A stretch of 25,845 bases of DNA from Petrocella sp024636985 (GCA_024636985.1 JAGXFY010000012.1:1-25845); one strand, 5' to 3'; positions 1 to 6,526 are shown, counted from the first letter of the stretch. Notes: generated by a model not told the origin, from the sequence alone. Made by a program: numbers and translations.

Positions 1-459
1 ATCAAGATTGGACATCGGTTCACTGAGCATGATAAAAACCATGCCATGATGGTGATGAAACGTCTAAAGATTGAGCATTTAAGAAAGCGACAGATTGGCC
101 AGCTTTCCGGTGGACAAATGCAAAAGGTGCTTATAGCAAGAGCCCTTATGAACCATCCAAATATTCTAATATTAGATGAACCAACAGCCAGTGTCGATGA
201 AAAGACCAAAGAGAGCATATACAAAATGCTAAAAGAACTGAACAAAAAGATGACGGTGATTATGATTACTCATGACACAGCACTTATGTGGCCATATCTG
301 GATCGAGTGATCTATATTAACAAAACCGTCCATCTTCATGATCAAGCCTCGGAGAGTACAGCGTCAGAGGCTATGGCTACATGCCCAATCGATTGGTTTA
401 TTGAAGGTGAGAAGATACAAAAAGAATTGTTGATTGGAAAAGAGGCAAAAAATGATTGA
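1..459 (+). CDS. Metal-type ABC transporter ATP-binding protein, 5' truncated
   Basis: This is the C-terminal part of an ABC ATPase that powers uptake, probably of zinc or manganese, together with the permease that follows. The frame is open from base 1, so the start and the Walker A motif lie outside the window. Visible are the signature LSGGQMQKVLIARAL, the Walker B motif with its glutamate (ILILDEPTAS), the D-loop (ASVDEKT) and the H-loop histidine (MITHD). After these comes an extension of about 50 residues without a recognisable motif. The stop codon overlaps the start of the permease gene (ATGATTGA), which indicates translational coupling. The metal substrate is inferred only from the ABC-3 type of the partner permease; no substrate-binding protein is in view. 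Confidence 0.9.
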   Translation: MKIGHRFTEHDKNHAMMVMKRLKIEHLRKRQIGQLSGGQMQKVLIARALMNHPNILILDEPTASVDEKTKESIYKMLKELNKKMTVIMITHDTALMWPYLDRVIYINKTVHLHDQASESTASEAMATCPIDWFIEGEKIQKELLIGKEAKND

Positions 460-1291
460 AGCCATACTTAAATATAATTATATGCAAAATGCTTTGATGG
501 CAGCTGTCTTAACCAGTTTAATCTGTGGTGTAATGGGAACAATTATTGTTCAAAAGCGTTTGGTTAGCATGAGCGGTGGTATTGCTCATGCTTCTTTCGG
601 TGGGATAGGCTTAGGCTATTTTCTTGCAATTGAACCGATCATTGGTGGTTTGGTTTTTGCAACCATAACTTCCGTCAGTGTAGGTGCCATTCAAAGAAAA
701 ACAAAGAACAATGCGGATACCATTGCAAGTATGTTTTGGTCAGCCGGGATGGCACTTGGTATCTTCTTTGTAGCACTAACACCCGGTTACCCACCGGATA
801 TGACCTCCTATCTTTTTGGAGATATATTAGCCGTAAGTCAAACTTATATTCGCCTTATGGTCCTACTAACACTTATTATTTTATTCATTATTTTCCCTTT
901 ATTTAATTATTGGAAGCTCTATCTTTTTGATGAAGAATATGCTAAAATAATGGGCGTTAAGGTGATTTTACTGGAGACGGTACTATATGTACTAATCGCC
1001 CTTAGTATCGTTATATTAATTAAGGTAGTAGGTGTTATTTTGTCTTTAGCCCTATTAACCATTCCACCAACGATAGCCAAACTTTTTACCTATCAACTTA
1101 AATGGATGATGGGTTTATCCGTTTTATTTGGGATTATTTTTAGTTTGGCAGGTCTTAGTCTTTCATATTATGCCAATATTCCATCCGGTGCGACAATCAT
1201 ACTGGTGGCAATCGGTGGTTATTTTTTGGCGGCAATCACAAAAAAGTTGTGGCATAAACGCAAACATTCAGAAGTGGATGCTACTGTGTAA
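452..1291 (+). CDS. ABC-3 family metal permease (ZnuB/MntB/TroC-like)
   Basis: Integral membrane permease of about 279 residues, the usual size for ABC-3 permeases that move Zn2+ or Mn2+ across the cytoplasmic membrane. It has about eight hydrophobic segments, and the family-typical stretch MSGGIAHASFGGIGLGYF lies near residues 38-55. I chose ATG 452 because AGAGG lies 6 nt upstream and because it overlaps the stop of the ATPase gene. A TTG at 434 would add six residues without a better ribosome site. The C-terminus is charged and histidine-containing (LWHKRKHSEVDATV). Zinc versus manganese cannot be decided from sequence alone. The gene forms one operon with the ATPase upstream, and the ABC-F gene starts 19 nt further on. 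Confidence 0.9.
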   Translation: MIEAILKYNYMQNALMAAVLTSLICGVMGTIIVQKRLVSMSGGIAHASFGGIGLGYFLAIEPIIGGLVFATITSVSVGAIQRKTKNNADTIASMFWSAGMALGIFFVALTPGYPPDMTSYLFGDILAVSQTYIRLMVLLTLIILFIIFPLFNYWKLYLFDEEYAKIMGVKVILLETVLYVLIALSIVILIKVVGVILSLALLTIPPTIAKLFTYQLKWMMGLSVLFGIIFSLAGLSLSYYANIPSGATIILVAIGGYFLAAITKKLWHKRKHSEVDATV

Positions 1292-1310
1292 ATAGAAATA
1301 GGAGTAAGCA

Positions 1311-2867
1311 ATGAGCATATTAACAGTTGAAAATGTCAGCCATGATTTTGGCGGCAGAAAAATATTAGAAGACGCATCTTTTAGACTCTTAAAAGGTGAA
1401 CATGTAGGTCTTGTGGGTGCAAACGGAGAAGGAAAGTCAACCTTTCTGAACATCATCACAGGAAAACTCATGCCGGATGAAGGCAAGATTGAATGGTGTA
1501 AACGAATTACAACCGGCTATCTGGATCAACATACCGTACTAGAAAAAGGACAGACCATTAGGGATGTCTTACGTTTGGCCTTCAAACATATGTACGAAAT
1601 GGAAGAAGAAATGTTGGCCATTTACGAAAAGATGGGTGACGCATCAGAAACAGAACTTGCTGAGATGATGGATGATGTTTCGGAGATTCAACATGATTTG
1701 GAACACCATGGCTTTTACATTATTGACTCTAAGATTGAATCCATAGCTAATGGACTTGGCCTTGGCAATATCGGACTTGATAAATTGGTGGATGAACTAA
1801 GCGGTGGTCAACGGACAAAAGTATTGTTGACGAAATTATTACTTGAAGCACCCATGATTCTCATACTGGATGAGCCGACCAACTATCTGGACGTAGAGCA
1901 TATTGAATGGCTTAAAAATTATCTGATCAACTATGAGAATGCCTTCATACTGGTTTCCCATGATGTTCCTTTCATGAATGGGGTTACCAACGTCATTTAC
2001 CACGTTGAAGGGGCGGATCTGACAAGGTACGTTGGAGATTATGAGAACTTTATGCGTATGTATGATTTGAAAAAACGACAAGTTGAACAAGCCTATGATA
2101 AACAACAAAAAGAGATTAAAAAGTTGGAAGATTTTGTTGCAAGAAATAAGGCAAGAGTCGCTACGTCTAACATGGCAAAGTCCCGTCAGAAGAAGTTGGA
2201 TAAAATGGATGTCATTGAATTGGTCAAAGAAAAAGTTAAGCCGAATTTCGGTTTTAAGGATACAAGAGCTTCAAGTAAATACGTTTTTGAAGCTCAAGAT
2301 CTTATGATCGGCTATGATGAGCCGCTAACGTCTCCCCTTAATATACAGCTGGAGCGTGGACAAAAGATTGCCATCAAAGGCGTCAATGGCCTTGGAAAAT
2401 CAACATTACTAAAGACCTTACTCGGTAAACTAAAGCCGGTTGGGGGCAAAGTAATCCTTGGTGATTATTTGTCACCCGGTTATTTTGAACAAGAGGCTAT
2501 TAGAGATACAGATCATACCGCTCTTGAAGAAATTTGGTCAAGTTACCCCTCTATGACCAATGCAGAAGTCAGAGCTGCTTTAGCCAGATGCGGCTTGACC
2601 ACGGAACACATCACCAGTAAGATGATGGTGCTAAGTGGTGGTGAAAACGCTAAGGTTAGACTTTGCAAGCTTATGTTAGAAGAATTAAATTGGTTGGTAC
2701 TGGATGAGCCAACCAACCATTTGGATGTAGACGCAAAGGCATCACTTAAACAAGCCTTAATAGATTTTAAAGGCACAATCGTACTGGTGAGCCATGAACC
2801 TGAGTTTTATCAGGATTGGGTTACAGACGTTTGGAATGTTGAAGACTGGACAACGAAGGTGGTATAA
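1311..2867 (+). CDS. ABC-F family ATPase (translation/ribosome-associated type)
   Basis: Soluble protein of 518 residues with two ABC domains and no membrane segment, as in ABC-F proteins that act on ribosomes rather than in transport. Domain 1 has Walker A GANGEGKST (36-44), signature LSGGQ (163-167), Walker B ILILDEPTNYLD (183-194) and the H-loop at H217. A basic, helical linker of about 90 residues follows (ARNKARVATSNMAKSRQKK near 277-295), the place of the P-site tRNA interaction motif in this family. Domain 2 has Walker A GVNGLGKST (357-365), signature LSGGE (441-445) and Walker B LVLDEPTNHLD (462-472). Length and linker resemble the YbiT/YkpA-like housekeeping subgroup more than the resistance proteins, but this is judged by eye. 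AGGAG lies 7 nt before the ATG, and a strong terminator follows at 2945. Confidence 0.93.
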   Translation: MSILTVENVSHDFGGRKILEDASFRLLKGEHVGLVGANGEGKSTFLNIITGKLMPDEGKIEWCKRITTGYLDQHTVLEKGQTIRDVLRLAFKHMYEMEEEMLAIYEKMGDASETELAEMMDDVSEIQHDLEHHGFYIIDSKIESIANGLGLGNIGLDKLVDELSGGQRTKVLLTKLLLEAPMILILDEPTNYLDVEHIEWLKNYLINYENAFILVSHDVPFMNGVTNVIYHVEGADLTRYVGDYENFMRMYDLKKRQVEQAYDKQQKEIKKLEDFVARNKARVATSNMAKSRQKKLDKMDVIELVKEKVKPNFGFKDTRASSKYVFEAQDLMIGYDEPLTSPLNIQLERGQKIAIKGVNGLGKSTLLKTLLGKLKPVGGKVILGDYLSPGYFEQEAIRDTDHTALEEIWSSYPSMTNAEVRAALARCGLTTEHITSKMMVLSGGENAKVRLCKLMLEELNWLVLDEPTNHLDVDAKASLKQALIDFKGTIVLVSHEPEFYQDWVTDVWNVEDWTTKVV

Positions 2868-2944
2868 CAATAAAATTCATGTTCTAACCAAATAAAGTTC
2901 AACAAAATAATAATAAAAAATAAAGCAAACAAATATAGTTAGAC

Positions 2945-2993
2945 AAAACACCCAGCCTAGCATCAAAGAATGACATGGTCTGGGTGTTTTTTT
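2945..2993 (+). terminator. Rho-independent terminator after the ABC-F gene
   Basis: An 11-bp perfect stem (AAAACACCCAG at 2945-2955 with CTGGGTGTTTT at 2980-2990) is extended by a CC/GG pair and runs into further T residues on the plus strand. The A-run at its left end would also give a T-run on the minus strand, so it may work in both directions. Confidence 0.88.
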
Positions 2994-3059
2994 CGTCCTT
3001 AAATGACTAAAAATAATCCCCTTAATCTTCTGTATATTATTTCAGATAAAACATCTTAA

Positions 3060-3485
3060 CCCTCTCGAAAACACTAATCCAAGATTGCCTGACGGAACAA
3101 TCATTGAATCAGGTTTTCTCGGTTCCGCCCGTCCAAGCGAATAGACCTAACCAAATACACTGATCGCTTGTAAACCAGAAAAAACACCTCGCTGTACTAC
3201 GTGACAGACTTCGGCGATTTTTCTTAAGATTTCATATTACTTACTGAAGATTATAACCATCGCCCAAAGGGGGTTTAAACCCGAGTGGCGATGGGAATCA
3301 AGAGAGTCATCAAACCCAATGATCTCTTGATAAGCAACGGATACGGCCGGTGCTTCCGGCTTTAGCCGGTAATGGCTTTTCTAATCTTCTTTATCTCCGT
3401 ATAAATCACTTCCATACGTCTTTCCATATATCTTTTCCATAAATGCCTTGCAGGGCTTTAAAACACCCTGACAAGGCCTTTTTCT
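3060..3485 (+). ncRNA. Candidate structured RNA, left half of the hairpin-rich block
   Basis: No supportable gene is present, but local structure is dense. GCCTGA (3087-3092) can pair with TCAGGT (3109-3114) and CGGAAC (3093-3098) with GTTCCG (3122-3127), in pseudoknot order. CAAGCGA (3134-3140) pairs with TCGCTTG (3164-3170). TCGCTG (3189-3194) pairs with CGGCGA (3212-3217), followed by TTTTT. CCATCGCC (3257-3264) pairs with GGCGATGG (3287-3294) and encloses GGGT-TTAA-ACCC (3271-3282). ATCAAGAGA (3297-3305) pairs with TCTCTTGAT (3323-3331), with an inner TCAT/ATGA. GCCGG (3346-3350) pairs with CCGGC (3356-3360). The block ends at a plus-strand terminator (3445-3484), which suggests a plus-strand transcript. 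I could not match it to a known RNA family, found no clear promoter, and cannot exclude remains of a hairpin-rich mobile element. Confidence 0.35.
3445..3485 (+). terminator. Orphan terminator inside the gene-poor block
   Basis: GCCTTG (3445-3450) pairs with CAAGGC (3472-3477), and CAGGG (3451-3455) with CCCTG (3466-3470), with one bulged A at 3471. This gives an 11-bp stem and a 10-nt loop followed by CTTTTTC on the plus strand. No protein gene lies between it and the previous terminator at 2993, so it probably ends a non-coding transcript. On the minus strand the flank is not T-rich. Confidence 0.65.
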
Positions 3486-4122
3486 GTTTTGTAACTATTG
3501 TGACTAGTTAATCGGAATCTGTTTACAGTTCGCTGTAAGAATCGATATTCTGTGGATATCTGTACTTACCTGAATCCAAAGATTCAGGTAATCCATTTCA
3601 GAATTAAAATAAGGGAGTCCTTACGACTCCCATTGATTTATTCTCAAATTAAAACAGGTGTTAGATGCTTGGTTAAAGGCATCTAACGCCTGTCTTATCA
3701 CATAGTAAGATTTTATTAATCCCAAAGAGATTATACTTGTCCATGTGTAATAAAATCAAGTTTATCATGTTATAGGCTCAAAGGATTTATACCTAGTTGT
3801 GTATCTATTTTCTTTTTTTGTCGCATGAAAATGGGGTCTAGCCCTCTGATAGCATGGGATTGATGGATTCTACTAAATACATATATATTAATAGCACACT
3901 TCATGTCTAGAACAACTTCAGTACATACATAGAAGATCCATACCTTCTTCCATGAGCGGCCTAGTGGCCGTAATCCATCTTTTATCCATCTCAATAAATT
4001 CCAATCTATCAAGCCAGTACAGACCGCTTTAAAGGTCTGCCGTAGGGTAATCCATTATCTAATAAAATTTACTGTTAAGGTTATTCATTAGACGCTTCTA
4101 AAGTTCTACTGTTTTTTTATGT
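3486..4122. other. Hairpin-rich non-coding stretch, right half of the block
   Basis: No convincing gene is visible. Perfect or near-perfect stems are: TTACAG/CTGTAA closed by a TTCG loop (3523-3538); GATAT/ATATC (3544-3560); TTACCTGAATC/GATTCAGGTAA, 11 bp with loop CAAA (3566-3591); GGGAGTC/GACTCCC (3613-3631); a 15-bp stem with one wobble at 3654-3693; GATTTTATTA/TAATAAAATC (3709-3718 and 3748-3757); CGGCC/GGCCG (3957-3970); and CAGACC/GGTCTG (4020-4039). Three of them are followed by the same 9-mer, GTAATCCAT. The strand is not clear because such stems are symmetric. A minus-strand open frame at 3770-4012 has no recognisable domain and no ATG start, and is not called. Confidence 0.4.
3588..4055 (+). 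repeat. Three copies of GTAATCCAT, each 3' of a hairpin
   Basis: Identical 9-mers lie at 3588-3596, 3970-3978 and 4047-4055. The first two begin within or at the end of a stem (TTACCTGAATC/GATTCAGGTAA and CGGCC/GGCCG). The third begins 7 nt after CAGACC/GGTCTG. The stems differ in sequence while the 3' motif is constant. Read on the minus strand, each copy is ATGGATTAC followed by a hairpin. Confidence 0.5.
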
Positions 4123-4156
4123 AAAGAAGCCCGGCTAAGGCAGACCGGGCTTCTTT
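4123..4156. terminator. Strong hairpin closing the block, possible bidirectional terminator
   Basis: A 12-bp perfect GC-rich stem (AAAGAAGCCCGG at 4123-4134 with CCGGGCTTCTTT at 4145-4156) has a 10-nt loop. The T-rich part lies inside the stem and no long T-tract follows on either strand, so terminator function is likely but weaker than for the others. It insulates the promoter that begins at 4172. Confidence 0.6.
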
Positions 4157-4171
4157 GTAAATATTAAAAAA

Positions 4172-4207
4172 TTGACATTTATAAGGTACTAAAATTATAA
4201 GGTACTA
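4172..4207 (+). promoter_or_regulatory. Sigma-A-type promoter with two 12-bp direct repeats
   Basis: TTGACA at 4172-4177 and TATAAG at 4196-4201, spacing 18 (or TTATAA at 4195 with spacing 17). The 12-mer TATAAGGTACTA occurs at 4180-4191 and again at 4196-4207, a 16-bp period, with the second copy covering the -10. This arrangement suggests a repressor site. It is the best visible promoter for the small-gene operon downstream, though about 360 nt of leader would precede the first called gene. Confidence 0.55.
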
Positions 4208-4231
4208 CATTTAAAACGATCATACTCGTGT

Positions 4232-4362
4232 ATGTCAAGAAAAATAAATGAATCTGAAGATGAGAGCAACCTTGCTAAAAGTTACTCCAATCAAGGAGAT
4301 ATTAAATTATGAATACCGAGGTTTGTATTTTGAAACTGGATGTCAAACCTCTAACTAAATAA
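4232..4362 (+). other. Two very short overlapping leader ORFs (26 and 17 codons)
   Basis: ATG 4232 opens a 26-codon frame ending at TGA 4310-4312, without a visible ribosome site. A second 17-codon frame starts at ATG 4309, overlapping the first stop as ATGA, with AAGGAG about 10 nt upstream. The second frame contains an 8-bp stem (GAGGTTTG 4318-4325 with CAAACCTC 4344-4351). They may form a translated leader of the downstream operon or may be chance; neither peptide is recognisable. Confidence 0.25.
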
Positions 4363-4567
4363 TAAGATACCATTTAACGACAATAAGCATTTTACGGCAT
4401 CATCCTAGAGTGAATCAAGTATAAAATATTTTTTTTTAATACGAAAACCTGCTTTACGAGAGGGTTTGTATAGAGCAGAAAAAATAAATCACAAATTTTT
4501 CTAAAAAACAGAATTAGGTGTTATGTTTCCAGTATAACCGAAAAAAAGAGGAAAGGAGTTGATTTAT
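4363..4567 (+). other. Leader region before the small-gene operon, possible pseudoknot
   Basis: No gene is visible. AAACC (4445-4449) can pair with GGTTT (4463-4467), and TGCT (4450-4453) with AGCA (4474-4477), in the interleaved order of an H-type pseudoknot followed by an A-rich tail. A T9 run lies at about 4429-4437. The segment ends in the strong ribosome site of the first small gene. I could not match it to a known riboswitch. Confidence 0.3.
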
Positions 4568-4888
4568 ATGTGGAAAGAGATATGGATTAATGAGTCACAG
4601 ATTGAAGTCCAAGGCGAAAAATCAGTACTTATAAAGATGCCAGAGGATTCTGAATATAATGGCTTTAAATTTTGGCATCCAAGTAAGTTGGTTCGTTGCC
4701 AAGAAAGATCTAATGATTCTGGAACATACACTTGGTACAACGGTATGTATTCCTTTAGTTATACAGGCGAATTCAAGTTCCATCTGATGAAGTATGGGAA
4801 TAGTGGGTATAGCAAGTTCCAAGCGTCAGAGGAATTAGATATAGAGGTAGAGACAATGGAACGGGCTTTTAGGGACAGAGAAGACTAA
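4568..4888 (+). CDS. Hypothetical protein, first gene of the small-gene operon
   Basis: I do not recognise this 106-residue protein. It starts MWKEIWINESQ and appears soluble: no signal peptide or membrane segment. It is rich in aromatic residues in the middle (GFKFWHPSKLV at about 38-48, then TYTWYNGMYSFSYTGEFKFH), which suggests a compact beta-rich fold, and it ends in a charged helix-like tail (TMERAFRDRED). ATG 4568 is chosen because GGAG lies 9 nt upstream, in the GGAGTTGAT context seen again before a later gene of the operon. A TTG at 4559 is too close to that site. The next gene starts 18 nt after the stop. Small proteins of this style are common in mobile elements, but nothing here proves that origin. 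Confidence 0.75.
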   Translation: MWKEIWINESQIEVQGEKSVLIKMPEDSEYNGFKFWHPSKLVRCQERSNDSGTYTWYNGMYSFSYTGEFKFHLMKYGNSGYSKFQASEELDIEVETMERAFRDRED

Positions 4889-4906
4889 TGGAAAGGAGTG
4901 ATTGTT

Positions 4907-5305
4907 ATGGAAATTAGAAATGAATGTGCGGAACTACTAAAAACTATGCTGACGAACGGAGAGATTAAGATGTCGTGGTCTTTATGTGAAGAAAATGGTA
5001 TAGAGATTACGATTAGAGAGGCATTTAGAGAGTATATAGATCCTAATGATTTTGGAGTTGTGATTAGTAAGATGAAGAGAATATTTATGGATTCAGGAGT
5101 TCTAGTCGCATATTTAGGGAAAGGTTTTATTTATAAAGGGACTTTCGTAGATGCTGCTTACATTCATAAAAACGGAGATGTTATTTTAGGATGTATCGGT
5201 GGAGAAGAAATCCTGATTATTGAGAACCAGAGTTTAAGTACTTCTGATTTTAACCCTTCCTGTAGTGGACCGTATGAATGTGCGACTTGTAGCATGTGTG
5301 ATTGA
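4907..5305 (+). CDS. Hypothetical protein with a cysteine-rich C-terminus
   Basis: Unrecognised soluble protein of 132 residues. The body has mixed alpha/beta character, without signal peptide or membrane segments. The last residues carry four cysteines (SCSGPYECATCSMCD), including C-x2-C-x2-C spacing, which could bind a metal, form disulfides or be modified; this is inference. Two further cysteines lie in the N-terminal third. ATG 4907 has AAAGGAG 9 nt upstream. It is the second gene of the small operon, 18 nt after the first, and its stop codon is followed 56 nt later by the next start. No family could be assigned. Confidence 0.75.
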   Translation: MEIRNECAELLKTMLTNGEIKMSWSLCEENGIEITIREAFREYIDPNDFGVVISKMKRIFMDSGVLVAYLGKGFIYKGTFVDAAYIHKNGDVILGCIGGEEILIIENQSLSTSDFNPSCSGPYECATCSMCD

Positions 5306-5361
5306 CAGATAGGGCGGTCATTAGGCCGCTTAAACAAATAATAAGAAATGAGTTGATAAAC

Positions 5362-5709
5362 ATGATAACAATGAAAAAAAAGAAACAAGTTCTGGAAATC
5401 ATTAGCAAGATGGACGCTAAGGAGATTAAAGTATTGAACAAAACGGTGAATGCTGGCGGAGACCTGACAAAGAAGCACTACTATGTAGACAGTTATTACA
5501 GTGCCGGACGGAACTACAAGACCATACTGTCAGGAGCAGTCTTAGAGCCTTTGCTTGTTGAAAGAACAAGTGGGAATGATGGCCAGAGAGGTGGACAGAA
5601 TGGCAAATATATCATCTTCAAGAATACAGAAAGTAATAGAAAAACACTGGTATTCGTTAAGTCACTCTTAGAGGTACTGTTAGATGATGAAGAATTGAAC
5701 AGGAGTTGA
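5362..5709 (+). CDS. Hypothetical protein, paralogue A of a tandem pair
   Basis: Unrecognised protein of 115 residues. It starts with a lysine-rich segment (MITMKKKKQVLEIISKMD) and carries the motif GNDGQRGGQNGKYIIFKNT with SN just after it. The next gene encodes a paralogue; by eye, about 36 of 92 residues align as identical without gaps, the strongest block being the RGG-x2-G-x-YI-x-FKNT-x-SN segment. The frame is open back to a TTG at 5302 that overlaps the previous stop. I prefer ATG 5362, which sits after GAGTTGAT, close to the GGAGTTGAT context of the neighbouring genes and matching the start of the paralogue. The function is unknown; the strict conservation of the glycine/asparagine block suggests a binding or active site. 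Confidence 0.75.
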   Translation: MITMKKKKQVLEIISKMDAKEIKVLNKTVNAGGDLTKKHYYVDSYYSAGRNYKTILSGAVLEPLLVERTSGNDGQRGGQNGKYIIFKNTESNRKTLVFVKSLLEVLLDDEELNRS

Positions 5710-5714
5710 TGGCT

Positions 5715-6074
5715 ATGATGACGATTATAAAGAAACAGGAAGTGCTGTTCAAACTAAGCCGTTTGAGCATAAGGGATTTGAAACTATTAGAGAGGCAGTT
5801 TAGTGGTGAAACTGATCTGAAGGAGAAGTTCTACTTTGTATCTCATGATTACTGGAAGGGTTACATACCATCTTGTATACAGGTCGGTGCGGTACTTGAA
5901 GAGTTTCTAGAGAAAAAGGAAACTGGAAATGATGCAGTGAGAGGTGGTCGGGAAGGGAATTATATACTTTTCAAAAACACGAAATCAAATAAGGAAGTCT
6001 TAGAAATAATGAAGACTAATATCGTGCTTTTGATGGCCGACACTAGCAAAGGAGAATCGAAAGGCGTTGGGTGA
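5715..6074 (+). CDS. Hypothetical protein, paralogue B of a tandem pair
   Basis: Unrecognised protein of 119 residues, paralogous to the gene just upstream. Shared blocks are VGAVLE, TGND, RGG-x2-G-x-YILFKNT and SN, in the same order and without gaps; the N-terminal helix (KKQEVLFKLSRLSIRDLKLLE) is also similar in character. ATG 5715 is preferred because AGGAG (5701-5705) lies 9 nt upstream, the same spacing as for the first gene of the operon. ATG 5709 overlaps the previous stop (TGATG) but would leave only 3 nt. The C-terminal tail (ADTSKGESKGVG) has no counterpart in paralogue A. Tandem duplication inside a short operon suggests either a hetero-oligomer or diversifying partners. Confidence 0.75.
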   Translation: MMTIIKKQEVLFKLSRLSIRDLKLLERQFSGETDLKEKFYFVSHDYWKGYIPSCIQVGAVLEEFLEKKETGNDAVRGGREGNYILFKNTKSNKEVLEIMKTNIVLLMADTSKGESKGVG

Positions 6075-6164
6075 CCGGAACCGAGCGAACTCGCACAAAG
6101 GATTCTTGCGTGAGCGAATATTTGTGGTAGTTTGCGACAACATAATAAGAAAGGATGATGAATC

Positions 6165-6526
6165 ATGGGAATATTAGGACAAATTACGGATAGGAAAATG
6201 GATTTAGTAGAAATGCAGGAAATATATTTGAAAGAAATTAGGGAGATTGAAAAAGAAGCGAAGAAGCGAAGAAGGCCTTAGTTGGAGGAATTCTCACAAT
6301 AGAGGACTTGCATGACTTTGTTATGGATTACATGGAAGGAAATGAGAGTTTAGCACCACCATACTACAACGTTGGTCTTGAGTATTGGTGGTCGTTTGAG
6401 TTTGATTTCGATCTTGCAGAAATCGTTGAACGAGAAGATTTTCTGAATGTAGTGTTTGAATTTGTAGAAGTGCATGAAGATAAAGATCAATCTATTGTTA
6501 AAGTCAAAGAGGTTTATCTAATGTAA
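6165..6526 (+). pseudogene. Frameshifted small gene, 8-bp tandem duplication
   Basis: ATG 6165, with AGAAAGG 10 nt upstream, opens a frame that ends after 38 codons at 6281 (…EIEKEAKKRRRP). A second frame continues to 6526. The octamer GAAGCGAA occurs twice in tandem at 6255-6262 and 6263-6270. Removing one copy joins the two frames into one continuous protein of 117 residues that reads EIEKEAKKALVGGILTIEDL across the joint. The downstream part is acidic and aromatic (YWWSFEFDFDLAE), soluble and unrecognised. The duplication could be fixed decay, a slipped-strand switch or an assembly artefact. The downstream part has only a TTG (6308) and internal ATGs as starts in its own frame. Confidence 0.7.

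Noticed and set aside
3770..4012. 80-codon minus-strand frame in the hairpin block; upstream codons extend it to about 94.
   Set aside because: It starts only at TTG without a ribosome site, overlaps several hairpins, and its translation shows no family I recognise. A transposase remnant was considered but no catalytic motif is visible.
3060..4160. Integron cassette array with attC hairpins.
   Set aside because: The stems share no attC core pairs (GTTRRRY/RYYYAAC), no integrase gene is present, and the small genes downstream are not separated by such sites.
6075..6164. Small inverted repeats (for example CGAG-CGAA-CTCG at about 6084-6095) as a transfer origin or terminator.
   Set aside because: Stems are short, no T-tract follows and no relaxase gene is nearby; they are most simply intercistronic sequence.
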